Positions 43,014-52,942 of a stretch of 64,000 nt of DNA are shown here, one piece after another; positions within the stretch are counted from its first letter, which is position 1, and every line of letters starts with the position of its first letter. Position numbers and translations under genes: made by a program. Under the pieces are notes generated by a model that saw only the letters and a program-made list of their open reading frames with translations, was not told where the DNA came from and ran no database searches. Source of the stretch: Saitoella complicata NRRL Y-17804 (Eukaryota; Ascomycota; Saitoellomycetes; Saitoellales; Saitoellaceae); the NCBI RefSeq assembly GCF_001661265.1, contig NW_017567003.1:1-64000 (forward strand), read 5' to 3'.

Positions 43014-44527
43014 CTAACCCTCCCGTGCAACCTCCTCCACGGATTCCGTGATGATTTCACAGGCCTCGGACATCTCCTCCTCGCTAATCAATAGGTTTGG
43101 AATGAACCTGAGAGTGTCGTAAATGGAGGTCGTCAAAACGAGCATACCCTTCTCCACACACTTGTTCTGAACTCTGCTACCAATCTTACCACCGATGTTG
43201 TCGCCCTTGCTTCCTCCTCCAAACTCAAGGGCGACCATGAGGCCAAGACCGCGAACGTCACCGATGAGGTGTCCGGTCTTCTCCGACTTTTGCAATCCGT
43301 GAAGACAGTCAAAAAGCTGCTTTGATCTGTGAAGAAAGAGTCAGTCTGCGTCCAATCCAAACAATTCTGTCTCCACATACCGTGCGGCAACATTATCCAA
43401 CACCTTCTCCTCCTTGAACGCATCCAACACCGCAAGTCCCGCAGCGCAAGCGACCGCGTTTCCAGCATACGTACCACCCATGCTACCCGGTGGCTGCAGA
43501 TCCATCAACTCCTTTCTCGAGACGATACCACTGATAGGGAATCCATTGGCGATACCCTTAGCCATGACCATGACATCAGGTCTGACGCCGTAGTGCTCAA
43601 CAGCGAACATCTTCCCCGTGCGCCCGAAGCCGGATTGAACCTGTACTCGCTGTTAGTCTGCAATATGCAACCGGTTGCTGCTGAGCAAGTACCTCATCCA
43701 GAATAAGTAAAATACCGTGCTTGTCACAGATCTCCCTGACTCTCTTCAAGAAGTCGGGTGGTGGAGGCACATATCCTCCCTCGCCCAAAACTGTCTCGAT
43801 AATGATGGCAGCCGTATCCTTGGGAGCAGTCTGGGTCAAGAGCATAATTTCCAACTCCTTAATTGCGTTATCGGAGCAATCCTGGGCATTGCCATTGTGG
43901 AATTGGTGGGTGTAAGGGAAGGGAGAAGCGTATACGCCGGGTATAAGGGGATGGAAGCCGGCTGAGTAGACAGTCTTGGAGCGGGTCATGGCCATGGTAC
44001 CCATTGTTCTGCCGTGATAAGATCCTATGAGACGACATGAGCATATCCTACAGCATGAACCTACGGATCAGTCACGTACCCTGCATAACAATGATGTTCT
44101 GCCTTCCCGTAGCTTGGCGTGCGAGCTTTACCGAAGCCTCAACAGCCTCTGATCCAGAGTTCCAGAAGAAGAACGTATCCAAGCTCTTGTCAGGCATGAT
44201 AGGAAGCAGTTTCTCGATCAACCTCAGCTGTGGCTCCTGGAAAGCAATGTTGACCTGTCCATGGACGAGCTTGCCGACCTGATCCTGAGCGGCCTTGGTA
44301 ACCTTCGGGTGGCAATGACCTGTACAGTCGTTCAGTTCCAGAAAGATATCGTTTTACCGAAACAATATACCTAAGTTGGTCACACCGATCCCCATGGTGA
44401 AGTCCAGCAACTTCTTGCCTTCGGTCGTATACACATAACTCCCCGATCCCCGCTCAAGGACATGGGTCGTCAACCTCCCAATGCCCTTTGCGATATGGTT
44501 TGTACCAAACTGAGCCAGACTCGACAT
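43014..44527 (-). CDS. Class III PLP aminotransferase (4-aminobutyrate aminotransferase-like)
   Basis: Five exons, 44371-44527, 44080-44319, 43693-44024, 43381-43640 and 43014-43326, give 433 residues. All four introns are 51-55 nt and phases close. Family motifs are LDFTMGIGVTNLGHCHPKV, FFWNSGSEAVEASVKLAR, QGSYHGRTMGTMAMT, ETVLGEGGYVPPP, LILDEVQSGFGRTGKMFA and VMAKGIANGFPISG, with the PLP lysine. GTYAGNAVACAAGLAVLD also occurs. Closest in style to GabT-type enzymes that move an omega-amino group to 2-oxoglutarate; acetylornithine or other omega-amino acid substrates are possible. No mitochondrial presequence is evident. It is divergent from ATX1 across 205 bp, and is the most intron-rich gene after the polymerase. 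Confidence 0.93.
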
Positions 44528-44732
44528 TTTCACTTCTTCTGGTCCCTTTGAATTGGTACAAGTGGTATCGGATTGATGGTGAGTCGTTTGAGCGGCGATG
44601 TTTGTTCCCCGGGGGCAGTTGGCCGGGACAGCGTACCCGAGCATGAATGTGGGGAATCTCGCGCGGAACGTCATGGCCCCAGATTGAAACAGCATACATC
44701 CGCACGAGAAGAACAGAACCAAACAAAACAAC

Positions 44733-45002
44733 ATGCCCGACTACAAGTTCAATGTTGTCATGACCTGCTCAGGTTGCTCCAACGCAATCGACAGAGTCTT
44801 GACTCGCTTGGATGGTTACACCCATGGATGCGTTCTTGCCTTAGCAAAACTGACCAGTATAACAGGTGTCCAGTCACAAGAAATCAGCCTTCAGACTCAG
44901 GAAGTCCTCGTTCACGCCGACGGCGCATCCTACGAAAAAGTTCTCGAAACTATCAAGAAGACCGGCAAGGAAGTCAAGTCTGGTGAAGTCGTTTCTCAGT
45001 AA
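44733..45002 (+). CDS. ATX1: Copper chaperone Atx1
   Basis: Exons 44733-44814 and 44866-45002 give 72 residues. The 51-nt intron has no stop and keeps frame, so an unspliced version would be 89 residues. The intron has GT/AG ends and a CTGAC branch, and the spliced product fits the family better. The metal site MTCSGCSNAIDRVL is followed by VLVHADGASYEKVLETIKKTGKEVKSG, the ferredoxin-like HMA fold. Atx1 carries Cu(I) to the P-type ATPase Ccc2 in the Golgi. The Lys-rich second helix (KKTGKEV) is the face that docks the ATPase. Confidence 0.95.
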   Translation: MPDYKFNVVMTCSGCSNAIDRVLTRLDGYTHGCVLALAKLTSITGVQSQEISLQTQEVLVHADGASYEKVLETIKKTGKEVKSGEVVSQ

Positions 45003-45346
45003 GACGGACACGTCAGCAGCGGGAACGAAGCGAAAGGACGAGCACGCCATCGAAATGAAACAACAACGTGGGACAGACACTTGATACAAAGCTGCCGGCA
45101 GCGTAAAGTATCTAATGCAAGCAATGGAGGAGGACAAAATCCATGATATCAGATCAATTTTTGCGCTATAGACACGGAATACAGGATATCGGTCCCAACC
45201 CAAATTTCTCACCAGGAGCAATCGTAATCATACAAAGACAAAACCACACTACAAAAAGGCATACTAATCGTCCCTTTCACACTCCACAATCATGCATACA
45301 CTCACTTCACTTCACTTCGCTCTCCCTATTTTGTGCAACGACCCAT
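45003..45346. other. Convergent intergenic region, ATX1 / GUT2
   Basis: This 344-bp stretch holds the 3' UTRs of two convergent genes. No gene is seen. Confidence 0.5.
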
Positions 45347-47392
45347 TTATGGGTACTCCTCGTTCTGCCTGTCATCACCTCCACCCCTAACCTGCTTTCC
45401 ACCCTTGGGCTCCTGGTTGTCGAGACCCTCGGGTCCGGAAGACCTAGAGTACAAAGCGTAATCCTTCTTCGAGTCAAACTTGCTAGCCTCGCCAGACTCA
45501 ACTTGAGCACGGGTCATCTTGCCCTTAGCAGCAGGCAAGCCCATAGACAAGAGGTACTTGACAGAGTCGTGCCACTCGTTGTCCTTGCGCTTCTGATCCC
45601 AGTTCTTCTCCGCGGCCATGATGTCAATGACCTTGGGCAAAGCCTCGAGCGAAGCCTGAGCGTTCAAGAAAGCGAGACGAGTACGGCGGGCGAGGACGTC
45701 GACAGCGGTCTCGGCGTACTCGCTCTTGCAAGCGTACGTGACTTCACCCTCGAGGAAGGGGTAGAGAGGGGACAAGCGAGTACCACGGACGGGCCATCTC
45801 TTACCAGTCTCCTCACAACACTGAGCAACAGCCCAAGCACGGTCACCGTAAGACTCGACAAGGTGCTGAGCGACCTCAGTCTCGAAACCGAACTGCTGAA
45901 TAAGCTGAATGAAAAGCGTGGGTCCGTAGCCCTCGGCACCGATCAACTTCAACCTCCTGGTGTTAGACTCCTTAGAGACAGTCGGACGAAGGTTGTACTC
46001 CTGGATGGCACGGTCGACGGTGTCCTCAGCCATCTGGCGGTAAGTGGTCCACTTTCCACCAGCGATGGTCAACAAACCGGAAGGAGCGACGTTGATCATG
46101 TGGTTGCGGACCAAAGACTCGGTGTTCTTGGCAGCGGGGTCCTTGACAAGGGGACGGATTCCAGTCCACGCAGCCAAGACATCACCACGGCGGACGTTGA
46201 CGTCGGGAGAGAGGTAGTTCTTGATCTCGTTCAAGATCCAGTCAATCTCCTCCTCCTTAGGGAGAGGGTGAGCCGTGACCTCACAAGGAGCGTCAGTGGT
46301 ACCGGCGATGGTATTACCCAACCAAGGCAGGAAGAAGACGACACGGCCATCAGATGTGTTTGGATCGATCAAACCCATGTTGCGGGGAGAGTAGTATCCG
46401 GGAAGAATGATGTGAGTACCGGAGGAGGGAGCGACGATCTCCATGGTCTCCTGGTCATCCATCTTCCTCAAGGTGTCGGAAAAGGGACCAGTGGCGTTGA
46501 TGATACCCTTAGCCTTGACCTGGAACTCTTCACCGGTCAACATGTCCTTTACAGTGGCACCGGTGATCTTGCCATTAGCAGCCTGACCATCCTTCTGCAG
46601 GCCAGTAACCTCGACGTGGTTAGCGACGACAGCACCCTTGAGAACAGCAGAAAGCGCAAGAGTAACGTTCATACGCGCATCGTTGTGCTGACCATCGTAG
46701 TAGACTAAAGCACCAACCAAGTCCTTGTCCTTCAACATGGGGAAAGCCTCCATAGCACGCTTCTTGGTCAAGAAGTAAGAAGAGGGCATGCTTTCACCGG
46801 AAGCAGCGGCGAGCAAGTCATAAGCCTTAGTACCAGCCCAGAAGTAAGGTGCCTGCCACCACTTGTAGAGGGGGATCATGATAGGCAAAGCATCTGAAAG
46901 ATGGGGCGCAATGTGCAAGAAAGTACCACGCTCAGCAAGGGCTTCCTTGACGAGACAGTACTGTCCGTAATCAAGAGACCAGACGGCCTTCTCGAGGTAT
47001 CTCACACCACCGTGAACCAACTTGGTCGATCTACTCGATGTTCCCGAGGCAAAATCATCACGCTCAACCACGGCAACACGGAGACCTCGTGCGGCCGCAT
47101 CAACTGCAACACCAGTTCCTGTCGCACCAGCACCGACAATCAAGAGATCAAACTCCTGACCCTTCAATTGTTGCAGGTTCTGTGCGCGGGTAGGAATATT
47201 GGGGAAAGACTTGACGTCTACTGTTGGGACGTCGTGCGTTGGGACACCTGTGGGTGTTTCGGCGTGCAAGGGCTGTGAGAAGGCATTGAGAGCGAGACCA
47301 CCGGCCGTTAAACCACCAAGAGCAAGAAGGGTACGTCTGCTCTGGAAGCGGGCAGCGCCGCGAGCGCTCTGAAGTAGTCTTTGGCGGAACAT
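45347..47392 (-). CDS. GUT2: Mitochondrial FAD-dependent glycerol-3-phosphate dehydrogenase
   Basis: A single exon of 681 residues. The enzyme oxidises glycerol-3-phosphate to dihydroxyacetone phosphate at the outer face of the inner mitochondrial membrane and feeds ubiquinone. The N-terminus has an Arg-rich presequence (RQRLLQSARGAARFQSRR) and a membrane segment (TLLALGGLTAGGLALNAF). The FAD motif is DLLIVGAGATGTGVAVDAAARG (residues about 83-104). Also seen are DFASGTSSRSTKLVHGGVRY, GTHIILPGYY, FFLPWLGNTIAGTTDAPC, IRPLVKDP and LLTIAGGKWTTYRQMAEDTVD. Length agrees with yeast Gut2 plus a short tail. Expression is probably high, since codon choice is strongly biased, leaving a 521-codon open antisense frame. 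Confidence 0.96.
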   Translation of the reverse strand: MFRQRLLQSARGAARFQSRRTLLALGGLTAGGLALNAFSQPLHAETPTGVPTHDVPTVDVKSFPNIPTRAQNLQQLKGQEFDLLIVGAGATGTGVAVDAAARGLRVAVVERDDFASGTSSRSTKLVHGGVRYLEKAVWSLDYGQYCLVKEALAERGTFLHIAPHLSDALPIMIPLYKWWQAPYFWAGTKAYDLLAAASGESMPSSYFLTKKRAMEAFPMLKDKDLVGALVYYDGQHNDARMNVTLALSAVLKGAVVANHVEVTGLQKDGQAANGKITGATVKDMLTGEEFQVKAKGIINATGPFSDTLRKMDDQETMEIVAPSSGTHIILPGYYSPRNMGLIDPNTSDGRVVFFLPWLGNTIAGTTDAPCEVTAHPLPKEEEIDWILNEIKNYLSPDVNVRRGDVLAAWTGIRPLVKDPAAKNTESLVRNHMINVAPSGLLTIAGGKWTTYRQMAEDTVDRAIQEYNLRPTVSKESNTRRLKLIGAEGYGPTLFIQLIQQFGFETEVAQHLVESYGDRAWAVAQCCEETGKRWPVRGTRLSPLYPFLEGEVTYACKSEYAETAVDVLARRTRLAFLNAQASLEALPKVIDIMAAEKNWDQKRKDNEWHDSVKYLLSMGLPAAKGKMTRAQVESGEASKFDSKKDYALYSRSSGPEGLDNQEPKGGKQVRGGGDDRQNEEYP

Positions 47393-47975
47393 TGTTGATT
47401 ATGTGTAGGTTGTGTAATGATCGATTGAACAGTCGTTGCAATTGATCCGTGGTAAGCAGGATCCCTTTTCGTGCAAGGCAGCAGTCCGGGAAGCGTATCG
47501 GGGGTATATATGGGGGAGGGTCGGTTGTGGGGGCAAAGCCGGAGCGGAGGCCAGAGTGGTTTTGTCAGGGAAGGCAGGTGCAGATGGTGCTACGTCAACG
47601 ATCGCGCTTGAGAAATCATCCCGAAAACCCACTGCAGGGAACGAGCAGCATTCATCCCATCCATCAATCCTATCCATATGGACAATCCCTGTTCATCAAT
47701 CCTGAATGTCCGTCTCCTCAGAACCGTCCCACCCAACAACTGCTCACCCACTCTGCCAGCACATGTCCACACCGCGGAGCCCGTTTCTCCGGCCGGAGCG
47801 GGGGTGGCTTGCCATTCCGGGGCTCCACACCGCTGATTGGTCAACGACCTCCTGATAGTCAACACTCGGATAAACGTAAATGCGTGGATAGGCTATACGT
47901 TGTTCCAAGACGGCCTAGATGTATCCTAGATTGCCTCCTCCGAACCCCCGACTTTGCTGCCATAGGGGCCCACGA
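47393..47975. other. GUT2 5' region
   Basis: These 583 bp lie between the GUT2 start and the 3' end of the next minus-strand gene. Apart from the TATA-like site and G-rich runs (TGTGGGGGC at about 47527), nothing is recognised. Open frames across it lack family features. Confidence 0.5.
47501..47512 (-). promoter_or_regulatory. Putative TATA box of GUT2
   Basis: The minus-strand word CATATATACCC lies about 110 bp before the GUT2 start codon, flanked by C-rich stretches (CCCTCCCCC on the minus strand). Position and sequence fit a TATA element of a regulated gene. Confidence 0.4.
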
Positions 47976-49139
47976 TCAACCCCTGGAATCCTCACCTTCA
48001 TCTCCGGCATCACTTTCTCCCTTTTCGCTTCCCTCATCACTCACTTCCTCAACATCCCCTTCCCTTCCCCCAAAGTTCACCAAGCTCCCACCCCGGCTTC
48101 TCGGTGCCAGAGCGCGCACACTCGCATCCTCGTCCACACTCACCACACTGACTCCATCGCCTCCTCCTCCACCCCGTTGTGAAGCGTACCTTTTCCACAT
48201 AGCTAGACTCCCCACACTGCCCCTCGCACTCCTGTCATCAGGCGTGTCAGTCGTTTTTTTCAGAGATGCATCGTCATTGAGAAGGATAGAGCCAGGAGCG
48301 ATAGCGCGGACAGAAGATGAGATAGAAGCACGGTCAGATTCCGCATTGAATGGGTTGTAGGAGATATTGACGTTGATGATACTTCTGGGCGGCAGAGCGC
48401 GCATGCTCGCATCGTCCCTGAAACTCACTGCATGCACTGACTCACTATCCGTTGCGACCGGCGACAACGGCGGGATACTCTGCGTGCTCCCTCGACGGTC
48501 GTAGTTCGTATCAACCGTGAGCCGGGAGGTAGTCTGTACGCTCTCCCTCCTCGCTGGTCCCGCATAACTCGTTCCAAGACTTCCTCGTCTGTCTGTGTCG
48601 TATTCTGAATCATCTCCATGACGTGGGTAGATTGAGCTGGGAGCAATTGCGCGAACACTTGCATCCTCCATTCCAGTTGCTCGTGAAAGTCGACGAGACG
48701 ACGACGCCAGCGTCATGATGCTCAATCCATCCGTAGGTGCCGTAGTATTCGTCGTCGCCAGCGACAATGGTGGTGAGATGTACGACGACAAGTACGTTTC
48801 CGCATCACCAATCTCCTCAGTCGGCAACAGCGAAGACACGGATGAATTTTGGTACGGGTCCAACTCGTAAGCACTCTGGCCTGCACTTTCGCTTTCAGGG
48901 TGTGGCGAGGTCGATGTCGCGGGTGTATGCGCATCTTCTACGGTTGTCTTGGCGCTGGGTGGAGCGGTGTTTGGTTGGACGGTGGGAAGCCTTGACCGTG
49001 ATGCTGAGGAACGGAGACGCTTGGAGAGCCATGAGAAGGGAGTACGGCGGCGATGAGGAGATGCACTTGTTTGTTCAGACGACATTTGAGACGAGGCCTT
49101 AGTTGACATGTTTACTTGGAGTGGACTTTGGTGGAGCAT
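47976..49139 (-). CDS. Disordered fungal protein with repeated DASVRA(I/L)APxS motif
   Basis: A single exon of 387 residues. ATG 49139 is taken; a second ATG ten residues later is also possible. The protein is Ser-rich and disordered. A short motif recurs: EDASVRAIAPSSIY, DDASMRALPPRSI, SSVRAIAPGSI and EDASVRALAPRS, often preceded by a Ser-rich word such as TLASSSRR. The full block TLASSSRRLSRATGMEDASVRAIAPSS resembles a linear motif I remember from many filamentous fungi, in proteins of unknown role. N-terminal basic stretches (RRRTPFSWLSKRLRSS) could bind membrane or nucleic acid. The end is acidic. No enzyme domain is seen. Confidence 0.8.
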   Translation of the reverse strand: MLHQSPLQVNMSTKASSQMSSEQTSASPHRRRTPFSWLSKRLRSSASRSRLPTVQPNTAPPSAKTTVEDAHTPATSTSPHPESESAGQSAYELDPYQNSSVSSLLPTEEIGDAETYLSSYISPPLSLATTNTTAPTDGLSIMTLASSSRRLSRATGMEDASVRAIAPSSIYPRHGDDSEYDTDRRGSLGTSYAGPARRESVQTTSRLTVDTNYDRRGSTQSIPPLSPVATDSESVHAVSFRDDASMRALPPRSIINVNISYNPFNAESDRASISSSVRAIAPGSILLNDDASLKKTTDTPDDRSARGSVGSLAMWKRYASQRGGGGGDGVSVVSVDEDASVRALAPRSRGGSLVNFGGREGDVEEVSDEGSEKGESDAGDEGEDSRG

Positions 49140-50042
49140 TCAACCCCACACAAATGTAGGCAGGCAGCGGCAGGCGTACAGTGCACGTTGCGGCGCGCGC
49201 CTTCTTCCGAAATGAGTGAGCTGTTTTCTGCGGGAAGCATGAACGGAGGACCTTAGGTAAGATACAGTACATCTACAGCTGTCGTTTTGAACGAGAGAAC
49301 GACAACAACAACGTATCATCCCATGTGCCATTCTTAATTCCCCACGCCGGCCTCCTCCGCTGTCTTGGCAGCTGCGATCGATATCCGTGGTGGCTGAGTC
49401 GCAATCGCGTAAGGCATATCGCGACTTGAAATTGCTTCCTCGAGAGCTAGGGAGGTCGGTGCATTCCGGTGCCGAAGCTCGAGGACCACCCTGCGAGCCC
49501 TGAAGATGTCTCGGGCGGGTTATGGAGCTCGGGAGTTGCCTCTGTAGACCTGGCACAAGACATGAATGTTGCTTCCCCAGATCATCGATATATACCTCCC
49601 TCCTCGGCGTTTGATGCTCGGAGTTCAACTCACCGATCCTCAGTACTTGCACGTTAAGCCCCTTTCAGTTTAGCATGTTGGTAAAAATTGTCGAAGACTT
49701 AGAAAAAGGTTGCGTGCGCAGGCGAGGGCCGCGGAAGCACTTGAGGGCGCCATAACCGATAGAGCAGCTCTGCAGCGCGAGACCGTTACTGTACACTCCC
49801 CCACCATCGACACATCACCACATCATCGACCAGCGACGACAACTTGTCAACAGGGTCCGTCTTCGATAAACGACCGTCAGCTATTCGAAACCTTATTTCT
49901 GCGGCGCCCGCTTTCGCCTCCAAGTTTTCGTGCGCCGTTGCAGGGGTTTATCCATCTGATATAACCTTCTGAACCTCCCAACCCCACACTCCGCCGGAAG
50001 AACCGACACGCCGAGTCACCCCGATCTTCTACCAGTTTTTGA
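49140..50042. other. 5' region of CRZ1-like gene, possibly holding missed exons
   Basis: These 903 bp lie between two divergent genes. Two open frames look weakly coding: 49562-49642 (starts MNVASPDHRYIPPSSAFDA) and 49722-49964 (ARAAEALEGAITDRAALQRE). They can be joined in phase by an intron at 49643-49721. I could not connect either to the CRZ1-like frame at 50043, so they are noted only as candidates for its first exons or for a 5' UTR. Confidence 0.35.
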
Positions 50043-52598
50043 TCGCCCGAGCTGGAGAATTATCACGATTATACGTCGTATGCGGATCCGCGCGACCTCG
50101 TCGCCGCCGCTGCGACAGCTGCGACAGCTGCCGCAAATGCTCGGCAGCAACAACAGGTCCAACAACAACCACAGCTTCGTCAGCCTCTGCTTCAGCGACA
50201 GCTACACCATTTAAGCCCGTACGCGTCGCTCGAGGAGCCATGGATAAAGAGTCATCCGCATCATGATGACGATCTCATTCAGAGTCAACTGCAGGCTGCA
50301 AGTTTGGGTATTCTCACTCCTCACCATGCTGACCTTTACCCGCCGGTACATGCTACGCCGATGCATACATCCATGGGCCATGCGCAGACGCTGGACCAGA
50401 TGGCCAAGATGCTGGGTGTACCCGTCCCGGCCAAAGCGTCGGCGATGCGTGTACCGAGGGCACCGAATGCGCCGGTACAGCCGAACCTGAATGCATTCAT
50501 GCCAACGCCGCATTTGCGGGTTCAGCAGTCTCAGGGTGGTGCAGCGCAAGTCAGCCGACCATCGACAGCTACTCCGTCTTTTGCACCATCATCCGCGGCT
50601 CCTTCATATTCTACGGCACCGACTCCTGCCTCATATGGCAGCGCATTCAGCCCTATTAATGCTGCTGTTCCGCAACCTACTATCAGCTCTCCCCTTAACC
50701 TCCAATCTCCTCCTTCTGCTATTCCACCTGCTTACCATCAACAGTTGACTGCGCAATCTGCCTTGGACTGGCAAGACCAATCCATGTCGCCTCAAGTTGC
50801 TCGTCGGGGGAGCGAGGGCAGCATGACCGGGGATTACTCTGGTGCTACAAGCCCATACTTGACGGCATCTGCCGGTAACTCGCCATATATCTGGCCGCAA
50901 GGGAATGGAGTGCCGGGATATGAACCCAGCCCCTTGGGGCACTCACAGCAAAACGGCGTGCAACCGTCTCACCAAAGTTCTCAGTTGTTTGTCGGCTCTC
51001 CTCCCCAAACCCAGCATCAAATGGACTTTACCAACCTTACTGCTCTGGATCTAACCCTCAACAATCTAAACGCAGACCATTCTTCCCTCCACGAAAGCAT
51101 AATGGGTGACCACGCCTCCATCCACGAATCTCTCATGGGCGACCGTGCCTCCATCCACGGCAGTATCCACGAATCCATTCACGACCAACAAAAGATGATG
51201 GATATGGACGTGATCATGTCACAGTCTATGCCGACAAATCGGGCTGGGAGTGTGCATGAGAGTATTCATGAGCAGTTTACGCAGATGCAGCAGCAACAAC
51301 AGGTGCAGCAGGCGATGCAGCAACAGGCTATTCAGCAGCAAGCGTTACAACAGCAAGTGCGTGCTCAAGCACAGGCCCAAGCACAGGCCCAAGCTCAGGC
51401 TCACGCCCAGGTGCAAGCTCAGCAGCAGCAGCAACAACAACAACAACAACAGCAGCAGCAGCAGCACCAACAGCATATGTTCCACGCTCCTATTGACTTT
51501 ACCACGCTCATGGCTGAGTTGAATGCCGGTCCTTCGAACATCAGGTTGAATCCCGCTGTACAGACTGCTGTTGCCCAAATGCAACCAGCAATCAGCATCC
51601 TGCCGCCCACCGGAATGAACATACAACAAGGGAATACCTTGAACATGTCTCACCAACCTCAGCAAGTGAACAACATGTTTGGTGCACACGACATGTCTAT
51701 GAACTTCGCCCAGCAAAATGCTGGCGTACCGACTCTGTCTACTAACATGATCACGCTGAATGCTACGATGCCGCAAGTACCCCAAGTTACGTTGACGCCA
51801 GCAACCCACCTCGATCCGCAAGTGCTGCAGAACGTGGGTGCGGCGAACATGAAACCCGGACGCATACGTGCCAACAGCGATACCCTGGTGGTTTCGAGGA
51901 GCGGGTCACCATCACCATCCCGGGGCCACTCTCGGCATATGTCCGTTTCGTCTGGCACTTCGGATGATGGCAGCGCAATCGAGGACGAGGAAGAATCGCC
52001 CACTGAAGGCGGTCTCCGACCTCCACGACGAAGAACGTCTCGTGCTCGACGACGGAGTTTCTCGACCGTCCGGGAGTTGGCCGAGGCGACAGCGCAGTCC
52101 CATGCCTTGCTTGCTACCAACGGTAGCTCGGTACCTCCTGGCTCGCAGCCTCAGCCGGTGGCCCAATCTTCAAACGGGCAAACGCCAAAGAACCCTGCGA
52201 ACTACATCTGCGATTATCCGAACTGCAACAAGCGCTTCACTCGCGCATACAATCTGCGTTCTCATCAGCGTACGCATACCAACGAACGCCCCTTCCTCTG
52301 CTCTCATTGCAACAAATCGTTCGCTCGCCAGCATGACAGACGGCGACACGAGCAGTTGCACTCTGGTGTCAAAGCGTACGCCTGCGGGCCCCGGCCTGAG
52401 GATTTCGCCGAGAATGGTATCGCTTGGGGTTGTGGAAAGAAGTTTGCTAGGATGGATGCATTGGCGAGACATTTGAGGAGTGAGACTGGACGGGAGTGTA
52501 CGGCACCCTTGCAAATGATGGGACAGCCGGTGCCAATGTTGGAGGGTTACGGTGATGAAGGTGTAGCGGGTTTGCACGATCAAATGATGATCATGTAA
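50043..52598 (+). CDS. CRZ1: C2H2 zinc-finger transcription factor, Crz1-like
   Basis: The frame is open from 50043, but the first in-frame ATG is at 50361. Upstream residues look coding ([19 protein letters not shown], then Gln-rich), so the true start is probably in an upstream exon. Minimum product from 50361 is 745 residues. The C-terminus has two C2H2 fingers, [21 protein letters not shown] and [20 protein letters not shown], then a third atypical unit ending [22 protein letters not shown]. This is the arrangement of calcineurin-responsive Crz1/Prz1 factors. Gln/Ala runs (51280-51474) and a repeated [20 protein letters not shown] block lie in the activation region. No certain PxIxIT calcineurin site was found. 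Confidence 0.88.
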   Translation, partial: SPELENYHDYTSYADPRDLVAAAATAATAAANARQQQQVQQQPQLRQPLLQRQLHHLSPYASLEEPWIKSHPHHDDDLIQSQLQAASLGILTPHHADLYPPVHATPMHTSMGHAQTLDQMAKMLGVPVPAKASAMRVPRAPNAPVQPNLNAFMPTPHLRVQQSQGGAAQVSRPSTATPSFAPSSAAPSYSTAPTPASYGSAFSPINAAVPQPTISSPLNLQSPPSAIPPAYHQQLTAQSALDWQDQSMSPQVARRGSEGSMTGDYSGATSPYLTASAGNSPYIWPQGNGVPGYEPSPLGHSQQNGVQPSHQSSQLFVGSPPQTQHQMDFTNLTALDLTLNNLNADHSSLHESIMGDHASIHESLMGDRASIHGSIHESIHDQQKMMDMDVIMSQSMPTNRAGSVHESIHEQFTQMQQQQQVQQAMQQQAIQQQALQQQVRAQAQAQAQAQAQAHAQVQAQQQQQQQQQQQQQQQHQQHMFHAPIDFTTLMAELNAGPSNIRLNPAVQTAVAQMQPAISILPPTGMNIQQGNTLNMSHQPQQVNNMFGAHDMSMNFAQQNAGVPTLSTNMITLNATMPQVPQVTLTPATHLDPQVLQNVGAANMKPGRIRANSDTLVVSRSGSPSPSRGHSRHMSVSSGTSDDGSAIEDEEESPTEGGLRPPRRRTSRARRRSFSTVRELAEATAQSHALLATNGSSVPPGSQPQPVAQSSNGQTPKNPANYICDYPNCNKRFTRAYNLRSHQRTHTNERPFLCSHCNKSFARQHDRRRHEQLHSGVKAYACGPRPEDFAENGIAWGCGKKFARMDALARHLRSETGRECTAPLQMMGQPVPMLEGYGDEGVAGLHDQMMIM
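51358..51474 (+). repeat. Gln/Ala codon repeat inside CRZ1-like gene
   Basis: An imperfect CAAGCACAGGCC-type repeat coding (QA)n runs into a CAG/CAA stretch coding about 15 Gln. The mixture of CAG and CAA codons argues for old, fairly stable repeats. Length variation between strains is likely. Confidence 0.85.
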
Positions 52599-52942
52599 AC
52601 CTTGGGGATGGATTTTGATATTTATCATGGATTGGGACCGTTATACGATAAAGGGCTTGCATGTACGTTATCTTGGGCATTTTCTGGGTTATCTCTTCTA
52701 TCTTTTATATTTGGACTAGTTTGGTTCACCGGGCTTTATGGTTTTCGGTTTTTCAGGCTTCGGTTTTTGGCTTTTGGCTGTATGGTTTGGGATTTTCGGT
52801 TCTGATCTACTTTGACCTTGGTATCTCTTGTGATACGGACATATATAAGCTGGATAACATATTGTTCTCATTGCCTTCCCCGCATTTACCAGTAGGACAA
52901 ACATATCGTTACCCGCGGTCGTCGTACGGCCCTTCCGGAACA
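52599..52942. other. 3' region with T/G-rich tract
   Basis: This 344-bp region lies between the CRZ1-like and polymerase stops. A T/G-rich stretch with repeated CGGTTTTT, GGCTTCGG and TTTTGGCT words lies at 52737-52803, likely in the CRZ1-like 3' UTR. Confidence 0.5.

Noticed and set aside
45143-46708. 521-codon open frame on the plus strand
   Set aside because: It lies fully antisense to GUT2, in a strongly codon-biased gene, and its product (Leu/Val/Gly/Ser/Asp mix) shows no fold. It is a mirror frame.
47449-48360. 303-codon Pro/Ser/Arg-rich frame on the plus strand
   Set aside because: It overlaps the GUT2 5' region and the antisense of the DASVRA protein, and its low-complexity composition follows from the opposite strand.
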